Source of the DNA: Seminavis robusta
Taxonomy: Eukaryota > Bacillariophyta > Bacillariophyceae > Naviculales > Naviculaceae
Direction: 5' to 3'
Length of the DNA: 21,508 nucleotides
Assembly: GCA_903772945.1 (NCBI GenBank)
Contig: CAICTM010001851.1
Location: 1 to 21,508, forward strand
The position numbers and the translations under genes were made by a program. The notes beneath the pieces were generated by a model. It did no database searches and was not told the origin of the DNA. It saw only the letters and a program-made list of their open reading frames with translations. Positions 1-9,026 of the stretch are shown in pieces. Numbering within the stretch: position 1 is the first letter of the stretch; every line of letters starts with the position of its first letter.

Positions 1-1031
1 CAACATACCATTCACCCATGAACGCGTGACAAACATTCAAGGGCGCGAAACTCGCGCGATTCCACCTGAGAGAAGTTCACACACTCCTGGAGAAGCTTCC
101 ATCAAAGCCCCATGGAAACAACGTGAAGAACGGGTTCGCGATGTGCATTACTCCACCGAAGCATGGAACGACAAGTGGCAACGCACCAACTGGACTGCCC
201 ACGGCCGGGCATTCAGAAGCAGCCCCCTTGGCACACAACGTTGGGTAACCAAACACGCCTCAGGACACTGCGGGGTCGGATGGATGCAACTTCGAAGAAA
301 GCGGCAAGACCACAGCAACTGTCCGCGATGCGGACTCGAAGATGAAGACACCCTCCACGTGCTACTCTGTGACTCCACCACTGCCACAGCGGAATGGAAG
401 AAACAATTGACGGAGCTGAAACAAGTGGATGAAGAAGAGGCACACCCACCCCAGACTCCGAACACAGATTCTCCTCCACCTCAACCGGTGCACCAAGGCG
501 ACACCACTCCACCCAACACCGCCAGATTACCAACCTCCATCCGCCAAGCCATCGCCGACCAAACCAACCTTGGCTGGTGGAACTTGTTACTTGGCAGGGT
601 CTCCCAATCCTTCCAACACATCCAAACACACACCTGCAACGACTCAAGAAGAACGGAGATGGCCTGGCCTGGACCAGCGCCTTCATCAAACAGATCTGGA
701 GCCTACACTTCAACCTTTGGACCAACCGAAATGAATCCGTCCATGGCACTACCCTCACTCCCACCCAACTATCCAAACTGGACACTCTACGCGAACGGTT
801 CGACAACAGTACACCCAAGGCACCATAGGCCTACTCCCCGTCGACCACTGGAGAGTCCACCCGGACACCAAAACCCACACCCTTACATTCACCATCGACA
901 AGACAAAACGATGGCTTGAATCTACCACCCTGGCCCCGAACAGAGTTCCAGAAGCAACTTGCCCAGCGAATCGACAGCTCCAACGGCAACAGCAACTGAT
1001 GACCACACATTTTAGTCTTAATCCGGATTAG
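1..1031 (+). pseudogene. 3' end of a non-LTR-type retroelement protein, decayed, 5' partial
   Basis: The reading frame is open from the left edge, so the 5' part (reverse transcriptase) would lie outside the window. The first segment (frame 2) holds a CPRC-x8-HVLLC motif at 320-370, i.e. C-x2-C-x8-H-x3-C. This is the zinc-knuckle signature found after the reverse transcriptase in many non-LTR elements (zf-RVT type). It follows a Trp/His-rich stretch typical of that region. Around 610-645, in a CA-rich stretch, the homology moves to frame 1, with a W-x2-RNE-x-VHG segment resembling the W..RN..H tail of such proteins. Near 800 it moves again, to frame 3, which runs to TAG at 1029-1031. Both shifts fit single-base deletions. 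The protein is inactive as written. The exact clade is not determined, and a domesticated host gene is possible but unlikely. Confidence 0.6.
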
Positions 1032-1335
1032 GCCACTGCGCCCCGGTCACTCCACGAGGAGGCATTCACTGTGGTAGCGGAGAAACAAGGACCTGTCCCT
1101 CTCGTTGGGGACGGAGGTGAAAGACGACGTAGACTAGTTAGCTAGTTACATCGTGCTTATATGAGTACATCCTCTTGTTTCAATGAAACTGAATGCTATT
1201 CCCCTCATGTCGTGCGACCACCCACATAAACGACTCAGTTGCTTGGGCCCTCGGGCTCGATTCGTACCAGCGTTGACAAAGGTCCTCCGGACCAGATAGG
1301 TAGTCTGCCTAAAACTAGTACTTTTTTATATATAT
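1032..1335. other. Junction between two retroelement remnants, no gene
   Basis: This stretch probably contains the 3' untranslated tail of the upstream element and the broken 5' edge of the Copia remnant. No ORF or RNA gene is visible. It holds a CTAG-rich patch at 1130-1146 and an AT stretch (TTTTTTATATATAT) at 1322-1335 directly before the Copia similarity starts. No target-site duplication could be recognised. Confidence 0.4.
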
Positions 1336-2730
1336 GGAAGATTCAGAGCTAGATTGGTGGCCTGCGGCTACAGTCAGGTACCCGGAATTGATTTTGACAA
1401 CATCTACAGTCCGGTGGCTAACGACATCACCTTCCGCATCATCTTGATTCTACTACTAAAGAAGATGGGAAGAGCGAAGGCAATTATCTTCGATATTGAG
1501 ACAGCATTCCTACATGGAGACATGGACGTAGTCATCTACATGGACTGCCCAAAAGGACTAGAACACCAAGACGACGAATGTGTCATACTGGACAAGACCA
1601 TCTATGGTGCTTGCCAGAGCGCACGACAGTACTACTTGAAGTTTGCGAGTGTCCTGGAAGACTTAGGATTCGTTACGTGTCCTAGTGATCCATGCCTCTT
1701 CATGCGGAACAAGAATGGGAAGATATGCGTGATTCTATGTTACGTGGATGACAATCTCACCATTGGAGAAGAAGACGATATCAAGGAAGTGCTTCAAGGG
1801 ATTAAAGATCGAGGCTTGAACATGACCATAGAGTACGAACTCACGGACTACCTGAGCTGTGAGATTCGGATGAATCCCCGAAAGGATGCTGCATGGGTGG
1901 GACAACCCCACATGATCAAGAAGATTCAAACCACATTCGGAGAGGAGGTACAGAAGCTACCCAAGTACAAGACTGCGGGAACACCTGGACTCGGAATAGT
2001 GAAGACAGACGAACAGAGCGAATGGATCGCTGAAGAACAACAGAGCAGATATCGAACAGGAGTAGGTATGCTCATGTACCTTATCAAGCATTCAAGGCCA
2101 GAAATCTCGAACGCGGTACGAGAGCTAGCTAAGGTCTTGGGATGCGCAACGCCAGCAGCGTACAAGGAAATGCTACGTTGTGTAAAGTTCGTGTTGGACT
2201 CAAGGAACCGTGGACTTTTGATGAGACCAGAGAAGAACGAAGGACCGTGGAAGTTGGAAGTATTCTCGGATTCGGATTGGGCCGGAGACAAGAACAATAG
2301 AAGATCAGTCACGTCCATGATGATCTTTCTCGAAGGTGTACTCATTCACTGGAGGTCCAAGCTACAGAAGGTTGTAGCATTGTCGAGTTCCGAAGCTGAG
2401 TTCTACGCGTGTGGCGAAGCAGTGCGAGAAGTCCCGTTCATCGCGCAGATTCTGAAGTTCCTACAGATCAACGTGGAACTACCTGTGCAAGTGAAGATCG
2501 ATAACGTGGGTGCTATCTTTATGTCAGAGAACAAGACAAGTGCAAGTCGAACAAGGCACATGGATACGAGGTGGCACTACGTGAACCAAATGCAGCAGGA
2601 CGGCCTAGTGAAGATTGATTTTGTTCGCTCGGAAGACAACGTGAGCGACATTGGGACCAAGAATGTCAACGTTGAGACCCTCGACAGACGTGCACCAAAA
2701 CTGACAGGAGACAAGGAGCAATTGGTTTGA
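1336..2730 (+). mobile_element. Ty1/Copia-type pol remnant: reverse transcriptase plus RNase H
   Basis: Frame 1 is open from 1300 and resembles Copia pol from the RFRARLVACGY segment at 1339 onward, the usual start of the RVT_2 reverse transcriptase. The FDIETAFLHGD motif (first catalytic Asp) and the YVDD box at 1741-1752 are intact. A Ty1/Copia RNase H follows, with SDSDWAGD near 2269, SSSEAEFYA near 2386 and the KIDN/RTRHMD segments near 2500-2570. The protein ends at TGA 2728-2730. Gag, protease and integrase are absent, so this is a 5'-truncated element that cannot move on its own. The remaining 1.4 kb has no internal stop, so it may be young or have been truncated recently. No in-frame ATG marks a start. 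It is followed by a polypurine tract and a probable LTR. Confidence 0.9.
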
Positions 2731-2759
2731 GTTGGTGAGAAGGTCGCTGCCATCATCGC

Positions 2760-2773
2760 GAAAACAGGAAGGG
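2760..2773 (+). promoter_or_regulatory. Polypurine tract of the Copia element
   Basis: The run GAAAACAGGAAGGG lies directly before TGTTAG at 2774. This is where a plus-strand primer tract is expected at the U3 edge of a Copia 3' LTR. It has a single C interruption. The call rests on position and composition. Confidence 0.55.
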
Positions 2774-3250
2774 TGTTAGAAAGGTATTTTCGTATGACGG
2801 ACAGACGACTCGGGATCCGCAGTCACGGTTCGTGATTGGGGATGTGTGACTCAAATCAGATGGTTATCCGATCATCATCAGATGGCCAGGTGTACGAGGA
2901 ACGAGGACAATGGTCGTCTAGATGATGCAACTACAAATGTTAGGAAGTTAGGTCGAAGAGACGAATGCAAGGAGCGATGGGTTGGAGCAAATGAATGGAC
3001 GGATGAAGGTCCATAGGTTTAGTAAAGTGGGAAAGCCCTCCAGGGCCAACCATGCACTTCAGGAAGATAGATCGACGAGATCTATCTGCAAATGAAACTG
3101 CGAGAAACAGAGGATCGAAAGATCCTGGTATATGTATGCATATCGCTCAGTTGTAGAGCTCACAATCTGAACGAGAGAGAAAGAGAAAACGAAACGAATA
3201 GCCAGTCTACTAGACAGTAGAGCTGGAAGGATATTGATTAAATTAGAGAA
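2774..3250 (+). repeat. Probable 3' LTR of the Copia element (right end uncertain)
   Basis: The left end TGTTAG abuts the polypurine tract 44 bases after the pol stop, as in Copia elements. Inside are two perfect hairpins (3065-3087 and 3111-3126), then a TATA-like stretch at 3129-3143 and a purine-rich GAGAGAAAGAGAAAAC segment near 3173-3190. Those could mark the U3 promoter and the start of R/U5. No 5' LTR is present for comparison, so the right end is a guess between about 3215 and 3260. The LTR points toward the aminotransferase gene. Confidence 0.55.
3129..3143 (+). promoter_or_regulatory. TATA-like element in the LTR
   Basis: TATATGTATGCATAT lies just after the two hairpins and before a purine-rich stretch, the expected place for the core promoter of the LTR. 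The call is from sequence only. Confidence 0.35.
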
Positions 3251-3715
3251 ATTGTGCGTTCAAGTTCACACCTTTTCAACATAGGACGGGCTCTGTTCGT
3301 TGGATCATTAGCATTCGGAATAGATCCATAGATCCTTCCATTGTACTGTATGGCATACCGGTGCAGCCGTACTAGTACAGCCCACAGCCCACTGCTGCAA
3401 CGACCTTTCTTCGTTCCAAATCTGGGAAGCTGGAGCCTGACGTGGTTAATTTTGTGCTCTGTGTAGCTCGTGCAGTCGTACAGTGATGTGATTGGGAGAT
3501 GAAGGGATCTTCGAACTCTCCAAACTGGAAACACTGCCGATTGACTGTCGTCATCAGGAAAAGCTGCGACGAACCAGATCTGTGTCTGTGGAATGATATC
3601 ATCGTGATGTGTTGGCTTTGCTAACAAGCAATCCAGAAAGCATAGAAGACAGCATTGTGTCAACCATATTTCCCCCAAGATTTTAAAGAACAGATTAATA
3701 TTGGATCCCACAAAG
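3251..3715. other. Upstream region of the aminotransferase gene
   Basis: No convincing gene is seen. A minus-strand ORF crosses this region and runs into the coding start of the aminotransferase, and looks like chance. The region presumably holds the aminotransferase promoter and 5' UTR. The last 40 bases are AT-rich (TTTTAAAGAACAGATTAATATT), but no clear TATA box is assigned. Confidence 0.4.
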
Positions 3716-5175
3716 ATGTTCCGTCCGGCTACCAAGACCATCCTACGAAGAGCGCCGACGGCCCGGGCAACGGCTGCTTCATCAGCAGCACGGGCCATGT
3801 CTTCTTCGTCGAGTGATAAGCTTTCCTACGGAGTTGTACCCAAGGAGTACTTTGGAGAATACAAGGAGTATTCCGTGATCCACACCAATCGATCTTTGAA
3901 CTTAATGTCAGAACCCTTCCAACAAGTGATGCGCAACTTGAACGATCTCTTGAAGGAAACTTACAAGGCCGACAAAGTTGCGATTATTCCGGGGTACGTT
4001 TATTTATTTTTGATGGGATGAGTGGCAATGGGCCAAGGAAAATGCAAAGACTAACTATTTTCCTGTTTGTGTTTTACTGCGGGTTTCCAATTTCCTGCTT
4101 GATGAAATTACTTTTTGTTTTTCTTTTTTGTTACGGTAGCTCTGGAACATTTGGAATGGAAGCCGTGGCTCGTCAATTTGCTACCAATAAACATGTCATG
4201 GTGATCCGCAATGGCTGGTTCTCTTTTCGTTGGACCGAAATCTTTGACATGGGCGGTGAAAATACCATTCCAGAGTCACACACGGTTCTGAAAGCAGTTC
4301 CTGTAGACACAACATCTGCGAGTACTAATCCACAAACAACCCAGTATCAACCCCACCCAATTGCAGAAGTCGTCAAGAAAATTAAGGAGGAACGCCCAGC
4401 AGTGTTGTTTGCTCCCCACGTGGAAACCAGTACTGGAATGTTCCTACCTGACAGTTACATCAAAGAAGCAGCAGCAGCCATGCATGAAGTTGGAGGGATG
4501 TTTGTATTGGATTGCATAGCATCCGGAACCGTATGGGCCGACATGAAAGATTTGGGTGTGGATGTTGTTATTAGTGCGCCACAAAAGGGGTGGACTGGCC
4601 CAGCCTGCGCCGCTCTGGTGCCAATGTCGGACTTGGCCGTGTCCAAGATGCAAGAAACCAACGAAACATCCTTTTCCATGAGTTTGAAACGATGGACTGC
4701 CATCATGGACACTTACGCGAATGGCGGATTCGGATACCATACAACCATGCCCACAGACGCACTTCGAGATTTTCACGAAATCAGTGTGGAGACATTGAAG
4801 TTTGGTCTTCCGGAGCTCAAGGAAGCGCAACTGGAACTGGGAAAGCAAGCACACGCAGCCTATGGAGCTCGTGGGCTAACCAGTGTTGCAGCACCCGGCT
4901 TTCAAGCTCCTGGGGTGCTTGTGTACTACTCTCCCATGGGCACTGACAATCCGGTCATGATGAACAAATTCAAGGGATACGGACTGCAAATCGCTATGGG
5001 TGTGCCGTGGAGAATTGATGAACCAGATGGTTTGAAAACATTCCGCATGGGTCTGTTTGGATTGGACAAGCTGGGCGATATTGAAGGCACTGTCCAGGTC
5101 ATGGCAGAAGGTCTCGATAAGGTGTTGACGGAGTGTGGCTATGCGTTTCCAGAAACATCCAAGAAGGCTGCCTAG
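3716..5175 (+). CDS. Class V PLP aminotransferase, alanine/serine-glyoxylate type, probably mitochondrial
   Basis: Two exons, 3716-3993 and 4140-5175, give 437 residues. The splice restores the IPGSGTFGMEA motif, which is the cofactor phosphate-binding Gly-rich turn of this family. The Asp that pairs with the PLP pyridine nitrogen is D217 (VLDCIASGT). The Schiff-base Lys is K242 (SAPQKGWTG), 25 residues on as usual for fold-type I class V enzymes. The family transfers an amino group from alanine or serine to glyoxylate, giving glycine in photorespiration. The first 35 residues are rich in Arg, Ala and Ser with no acidic residue, like a mitochondrial presequence. The C-terminus (SKKAA) is not a PTS1, which argues against a peroxisome. 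I chose ATG 3716 because the frame upstream has no earlier ATG. Substrate preference cannot be read from the sequence; a ureidoglycine-glyoxylate or other class V activity remains possible. Confidence 0.85.
3994..4139 (+). other. Intron 1 of the aminotransferase gene
   Basis: Donor GTACGT at 3994, a T-rich tract (TTTTTGTTTTTCTTTTTTG) and acceptor TAG at 4137-4139 give 146 nt. Splicing joins G-G to C, giving a Gly codon, and restores the conserved PGSGT turn, which supports this exact junction. Confidence 0.85.
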
Positions 5176-5895
5176 CTTTTTCTTTTAGCAGTTGGGTTGC
5201 CTGGTCTCCTCCAGTTCCATGCACCTGATAAGCTTACTTATCAATACACTACATTTTCGATAGACTTGTGCCTGTTCCGAACAGCGTTGAGAAGCAACCA
5301 TGGGGGGGGATAAAGAGGTGTCATAGAAAAAATGTTCCCTGCCAATACTTACGTTGAACGGTGCCTGGTACCTGGTACACTCATTTGATGTTGGTTTGCC
5401 TGCCGCTTTCCCCCTGGGCATCATTTTCTGCCGTGCACTCGGCCTTCAGAACGTTCTTGCTAGCTGGCTTGTAGACAAGTATTCTGTTGATCATGGTCGC
5501 TCTACATGTAGCAACGACCACTACAACCGTATCGTTACCAGCTGGCTAAGCTACCGGTACCGTGTACCAGGTAGCTGCTCCAATGCTCCAGTGTCGTTAA
5601 AGCGACACACGGGACTGAATCTATTTTTCAATGCATTCATTTGATCCGAAAGACGATGACAGTTCCGGTCGGTCTCCTTCGCCTGGCTCCCCTACCGCAC
5701 GGTGCGGCACACTTTTCATCCCCAGTGAGGAGCAACATCTACCGTATCAGCAATCCCAGTGAAGCCAGAGCCGGAGTACATTCATAGTCGTTGTAGAAAC
5801 CCCGACAATGGAAAGGAAGGTGATAGAGAGAAACCGTGATCCCATGGGATTCGTTCTCACTTCGTGGAAATTATTGCAGCAACACGGCAATAACC
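5176..5895. other. Intergenic region between the aminotransferase and LRR genes
   Basis: This holds the aminotransferase 3' UTR and the LRR gene upstream region. Small ORFs on both strands have no recognisable domain. There are GGTACC/GTACC-type repeats at 5363-5380 and 5555-5575. No TATA box is assigned with confidence. Confidence 0.4.
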
Positions 5896-7680
5896 ATGGC
5901 CATCAGTACGCAACAGGAAGAAGGGATTCGACGGAGAACGTTTCGGTGGGCTACAGCCGCAGTGTTTTCGGCGGCTTCGATTGGCCTATGCTTTGCGTGT
6001 CATGCCAAAACCAGGATGTTAGAACACAACGGCGAGCTCGAAACCCGCCGTGCAGCACTGCACAGTGGCCTGGATGACGACACAACAGATATGATGTTGT
6101 TCTCTCGGAGACTCGATCTTGAGGCTGACGAGACCAATGTCCTAGAGTTTGCAAGTAAAAGCCAAGACAACGCCACACTTGGATCCACTACTAGTAGTGG
6201 TACGGTCAGCAATGAAACACAAACCTCTGCTCCCATCATTGCTGGACTCTCCGCTGCCACGATTGCCGATATCCAAGAAGAAGGTTCAGCACAGTACATA
6301 GCGTATCAGTGGCTGCTTGCGGATCCAAATCTGAATACCTTTGATCAAAGAGCTTTGCGATCGCGCTTTGCCATGGCGACACTTTATCATGCAACGAGAG
6401 GGGACACCTGGACCCTGAACAACAACTGGCTGTCTTACAACCATTCAGTTTGCCAGTGGTATTCATCACTAGATGACGAAAGGATTCCATTCATTTTCCC
6501 TGGCTTTGAAAGCCCATGTTACGACAGGGATTCGGATTACCTACAGAACCTTGTGTTGGCGGATCAAAACATGAAAGGAACTCTTCCCGAGGAAATCAGT
6601 TTGATGACTGGTCTCAGCAGTATCTTTCTCAACAACAACAGCCTGGCTGGATCTGTGCCATTTTCATGGGTGAACCTTTCAAGTCTTATTCACCTATCAC
6701 TCAACAACAACCACTTGCAGGGCACCATCCATTCGGATCTCTTCTCATTGACGAACCTACAGCGCTTGGATCTTTCATTCAATGCTATCCAAGGGACTCT
6801 GCCTACTGAGATTGGCCGTGCCGAGAAATTAGTGGCCTTGGTTTTGGAAGCGCATCAACTTGTGAGCCCTCTTCCGTCTGAACTGGGATCAGCTACAAAC
6901 CTACAATACCTGAATATGGGTAATGGCCATCGGATAGAATTCAGGAAAGCTACATCAAAGACCCCACAGAGACTCTTCACAGAGATTGGGCGGTTGACCA
7001 AACTTCGAACATTCTTGGTTCCCTACACGTACATGTTCGAACGGGGTCTCCCAGAGGAGTTGTTTGATCTCACGAGCTTGAATTGGTTGGATTTGAAAGG
7101 AGCTGGGGCACTCAACTCTGAACTGCCAACATCCATTGGGAGGCTCACCAACCTGGTCTCGCTCGAGCTCACCCATAACAGCTTTATTGGAAACATACCC
7201 AGTGAGCTCGCCTTATTGACCAATCTTGCTGATTTCAATGCTGAGTTTTGTGACTTCACTGGCAAGATTCCAAGTGAAGTGGCGACAATGACAAACCTCA
7301 GAAAGTTCCTATTATGCTACAATCTACTTTCAGGTAGCATTCCAGAACAACTTGGTTCCCTGACTGCACTTGATGATCTTCACCTATGTAGAAATGACTT
7401 CACGGGGCACATTGCAACCACACTAGGGCTCCTGACTGAACTAACCCATCTGGATCTGAAAGGGAACTTTCTGAGTGGCCAAGTTCCTCCAGCGTTGGGA
7501 CAGCTCAACACCTCTGAAGCAGTATTGGAGATCCAAGGAAACGAATTGACTGGAGTGGTACCTCCCGGGGTTTGTGATACTTTCTCTAGAATCTTTGCAG
7601 ATTGTGTTTCAGAGGTTGAATGTGGCTGCTGCACAAGCTTTGAAATGCTTCCAATGATTGTTGCTTGTGGGGGACAATAG
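5896..7680 (+). CDS. Leucine-rich-repeat protein with N-terminal signal anchor
   Basis: This 594-residue protein starts at ATG 5896, in the context ACCATGGCC, and is intronless. Residues 1-17 are basic toward the end (RRRTFR). Residues 18-36 are a hydrophobic Ala/Phe/Ile-rich stretch that can act as an uncleaved signal anchor or signal peptide. A Ser/Thr-rich, acidic stem with N-glycosylation sequons follows. The LRR N-cap (about 132-215) has the ALRSRFAMATLYHATRGDTW...NNWLS pattern shared by plant-type LRRs and the large diatom LRR family, plus paired Cys. About a dozen repeats of the L-x2-L-x2-N-x3-G-x-IP type run to about residue 550, and a Cys-rich C-cap (CGCC) closes the domain. There is no kinase or other effector domain, so it is a receptor-like or adhesion-type surface protein. 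Its ligand is unknown. Confidence 0.85.
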   Translation: MAISTQQEEGIRRRTFRWATAAVFSAASIGLCFACHAKTRMLEHNGELETRRAALHSGLDDDTTDMMLFSRRLDLEADETNVLEFASKSQDNATLGSTTSSGTVSNETQTSAPIIAGLSAATIADIQEEGSAQYIAYQWLLADPNLNTFDQRALRSRFAMATLYHATRGDTWTLNNNWLSYNHSVCQWYSSLDDERIPFIFPGFESPCYDRDSDYLQNLVLADQNMKGTLPEEISLMTGLSSIFLNNNSLAGSVPFSWVNLSSLIHLSLNNNHLQGTIHSDLFSLTNLQRLDLSFNAIQGTLPTEIGRAEKLVALVLEAHQLVSPLPSELGSATNLQYLNMGNGHRIEFRKATSKTPQRLFTEIGRLTKLRTFLVPYTYMFERGLPEELFDLTSLNWLDLKGAGALNSELPTSIGRLTNLVSLELTHNSFIGNIPSELALLTNLADFNAEFCDFTGKIPSEVATMTNLRKFLLCYNLLSGSIPEQLGSLTALDDLHLCRNDFTGHIATTLGLLTELTHLDLKGNFLSGQVPPALGQLNTSEAVLEIQGNELTGVVPPGVCDTFSRIFADCVSEVECGCCTSFEMLPMIVACGGQ

Positions 7681-9026
7681 ACTACTAGTAGTAGACAACA
7701 GACGCAACAGTGCAGAGAAACCCGTTGGTGAATCGAATTATTCGATTTGATTTTTAATCGGAGCTCGGTTGAAGTTCCTCTGTGTTCCTGCTCTCCCTTT
7801 GGCCAGTAAGACCCCAGTAACCACCAGGAAAACCACTGGCACATGAGGGGGCCAACGTCCTAATAATGATTGTTTCATTCTAGCCGTCGGGAATTTACAG
7901 TATACAGTACAGTACCGTTACCCAACAGTAAGAGCTGAGCTGTTTAAGTACAAGAATGACTTCTTGGAGTTGATCATTCTCTGCTAGTCAATTTATTTAT
8001 CTGAAGTAGTTTACTTGATGAACTGTCTTGAAACAGAAAGACAATAAAGACAGGCTTGCTTTCTGGCCTGCTGGAACCTGCAGTACTGGAGGTATCTTAA
8101 CCGATTCAGCTACAGCAACACTGAGTTATTATCTTACAAGCAGCCCAATCTCAGTATCTTTCATATCTTATAGCCACTACCTGGCTGGTAGAAGCTTTTA
8201 TTACATACCCTACTACTAACCATGCCCTGAGACAGTGAGGAGCCACCACCAAAGCTCAAGAAGGCAAAGGTGCAAAGCTTAAATTGATGAAACCAAAGAT
8301 TCCGTGGTCGGGAGGCACCCTAAGATGCGGATATGGAGTACTTGGATGTAGATGGTGATGTGGTAGATAGTGGGTACTAGCTGCATTCAATCCCCGCATA
8401 GTCTTAGTATTAGCTTAGGATTTGAGACCTCAGTACTCGTAGCTTATTTTACTGGTTTGGGAAATCTGAGTGTCCGGGTTATCTAAACATTTCCAAAAAG
8501 TTGAGTACTCGGTATCTTAAACCCACTTATCTTAAGTGTGAGTGAGGAGTGTAAGTTCTCAGCTGCCAGATTTAAGGATCAGTATCAGCAAAATAAATTG
8601 CTCCTTTGGGGGTACCAGGTACAAGGGCATAAGTACTCGTAGCTGCGAACTACTGGGATCCGGTAGTATCCATCGTGCAGTACAACTGTTCCAGTACCGT
8701 ACCTACTAAGTACCGTACAGACCAATACCGTAGAATGGCTCACTGGAAAAAGCTGAGCTGTCCGGAAAAGAACACATACATGCATCATGCATGAAGGCAA
8801 ACACCAAGACACGCTGTCATCTCTGGTCTGTGGTGCACGCAAGTTTGACCACTCACAGCACCGAGCACTGAGTAGCTGAGCTCTAGCTGGCAGAATTTTC
8901 ACCACTATCGCTGCTGAATGTCGCTCCAATAGATCTGAAAACTGAAAACTCTCTCTTTCCGTCTTTTAAAAACATCGCAGCCCATTATCGCATTCATCAA
9001 CTACTGGACTAACTGAAGTGTGCAAC
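7681..9026. other. Long intergenic region
   Basis: No supported gene. The LRR stop is followed at once by the palindrome ACTACTAGTAGT (7681-7692). Short ORFs at 8028-8219 (plus) and 8585-8929 (minus) lack any recognisable domain. Repeated GTACCGTAC/TACCGTA words occur at 7908-7920 and 8695-8735. The last 90 bases before the next gene are pyrimidine- and A-rich (CTCTCTCTTTCCGTCTTTTAAAAAC), which suits a core promoter or 5' UTR. Confidence 0.4.

Noticed and set aside
1750..2345. Minus-strand ORFs inside the Copia pol
   Set aside because: These are shadows of the strongly supported plus-strand reverse transcriptase and RNase H frame.
3238..3798. 186-codon minus-strand ORF
   Set aside because: It overlaps the start and presequence of the aminotransferase antisense, has no recognisable domain, and its N-terminal Arg/Ala content mirrors the presequence on the other strand.
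8028..8219. 63-codon plus-strand ORF
   Set aside because: It is short, with no domain or conserved context; its translation is Ser/Tyr-rich from AT-rich intergenic DNA.
8380..8400. TTCAATCC word resembling a tRNA T-loop
   Set aside because: The flanking bases do not form the T-stem, and no acceptor or anticodon arm could be placed.
8585..8929. 114-codon minus-strand ORF
   Set aside because: It has no domain, is Cys- and Ser-rich with chance composition, and spans repeated GTACC words.
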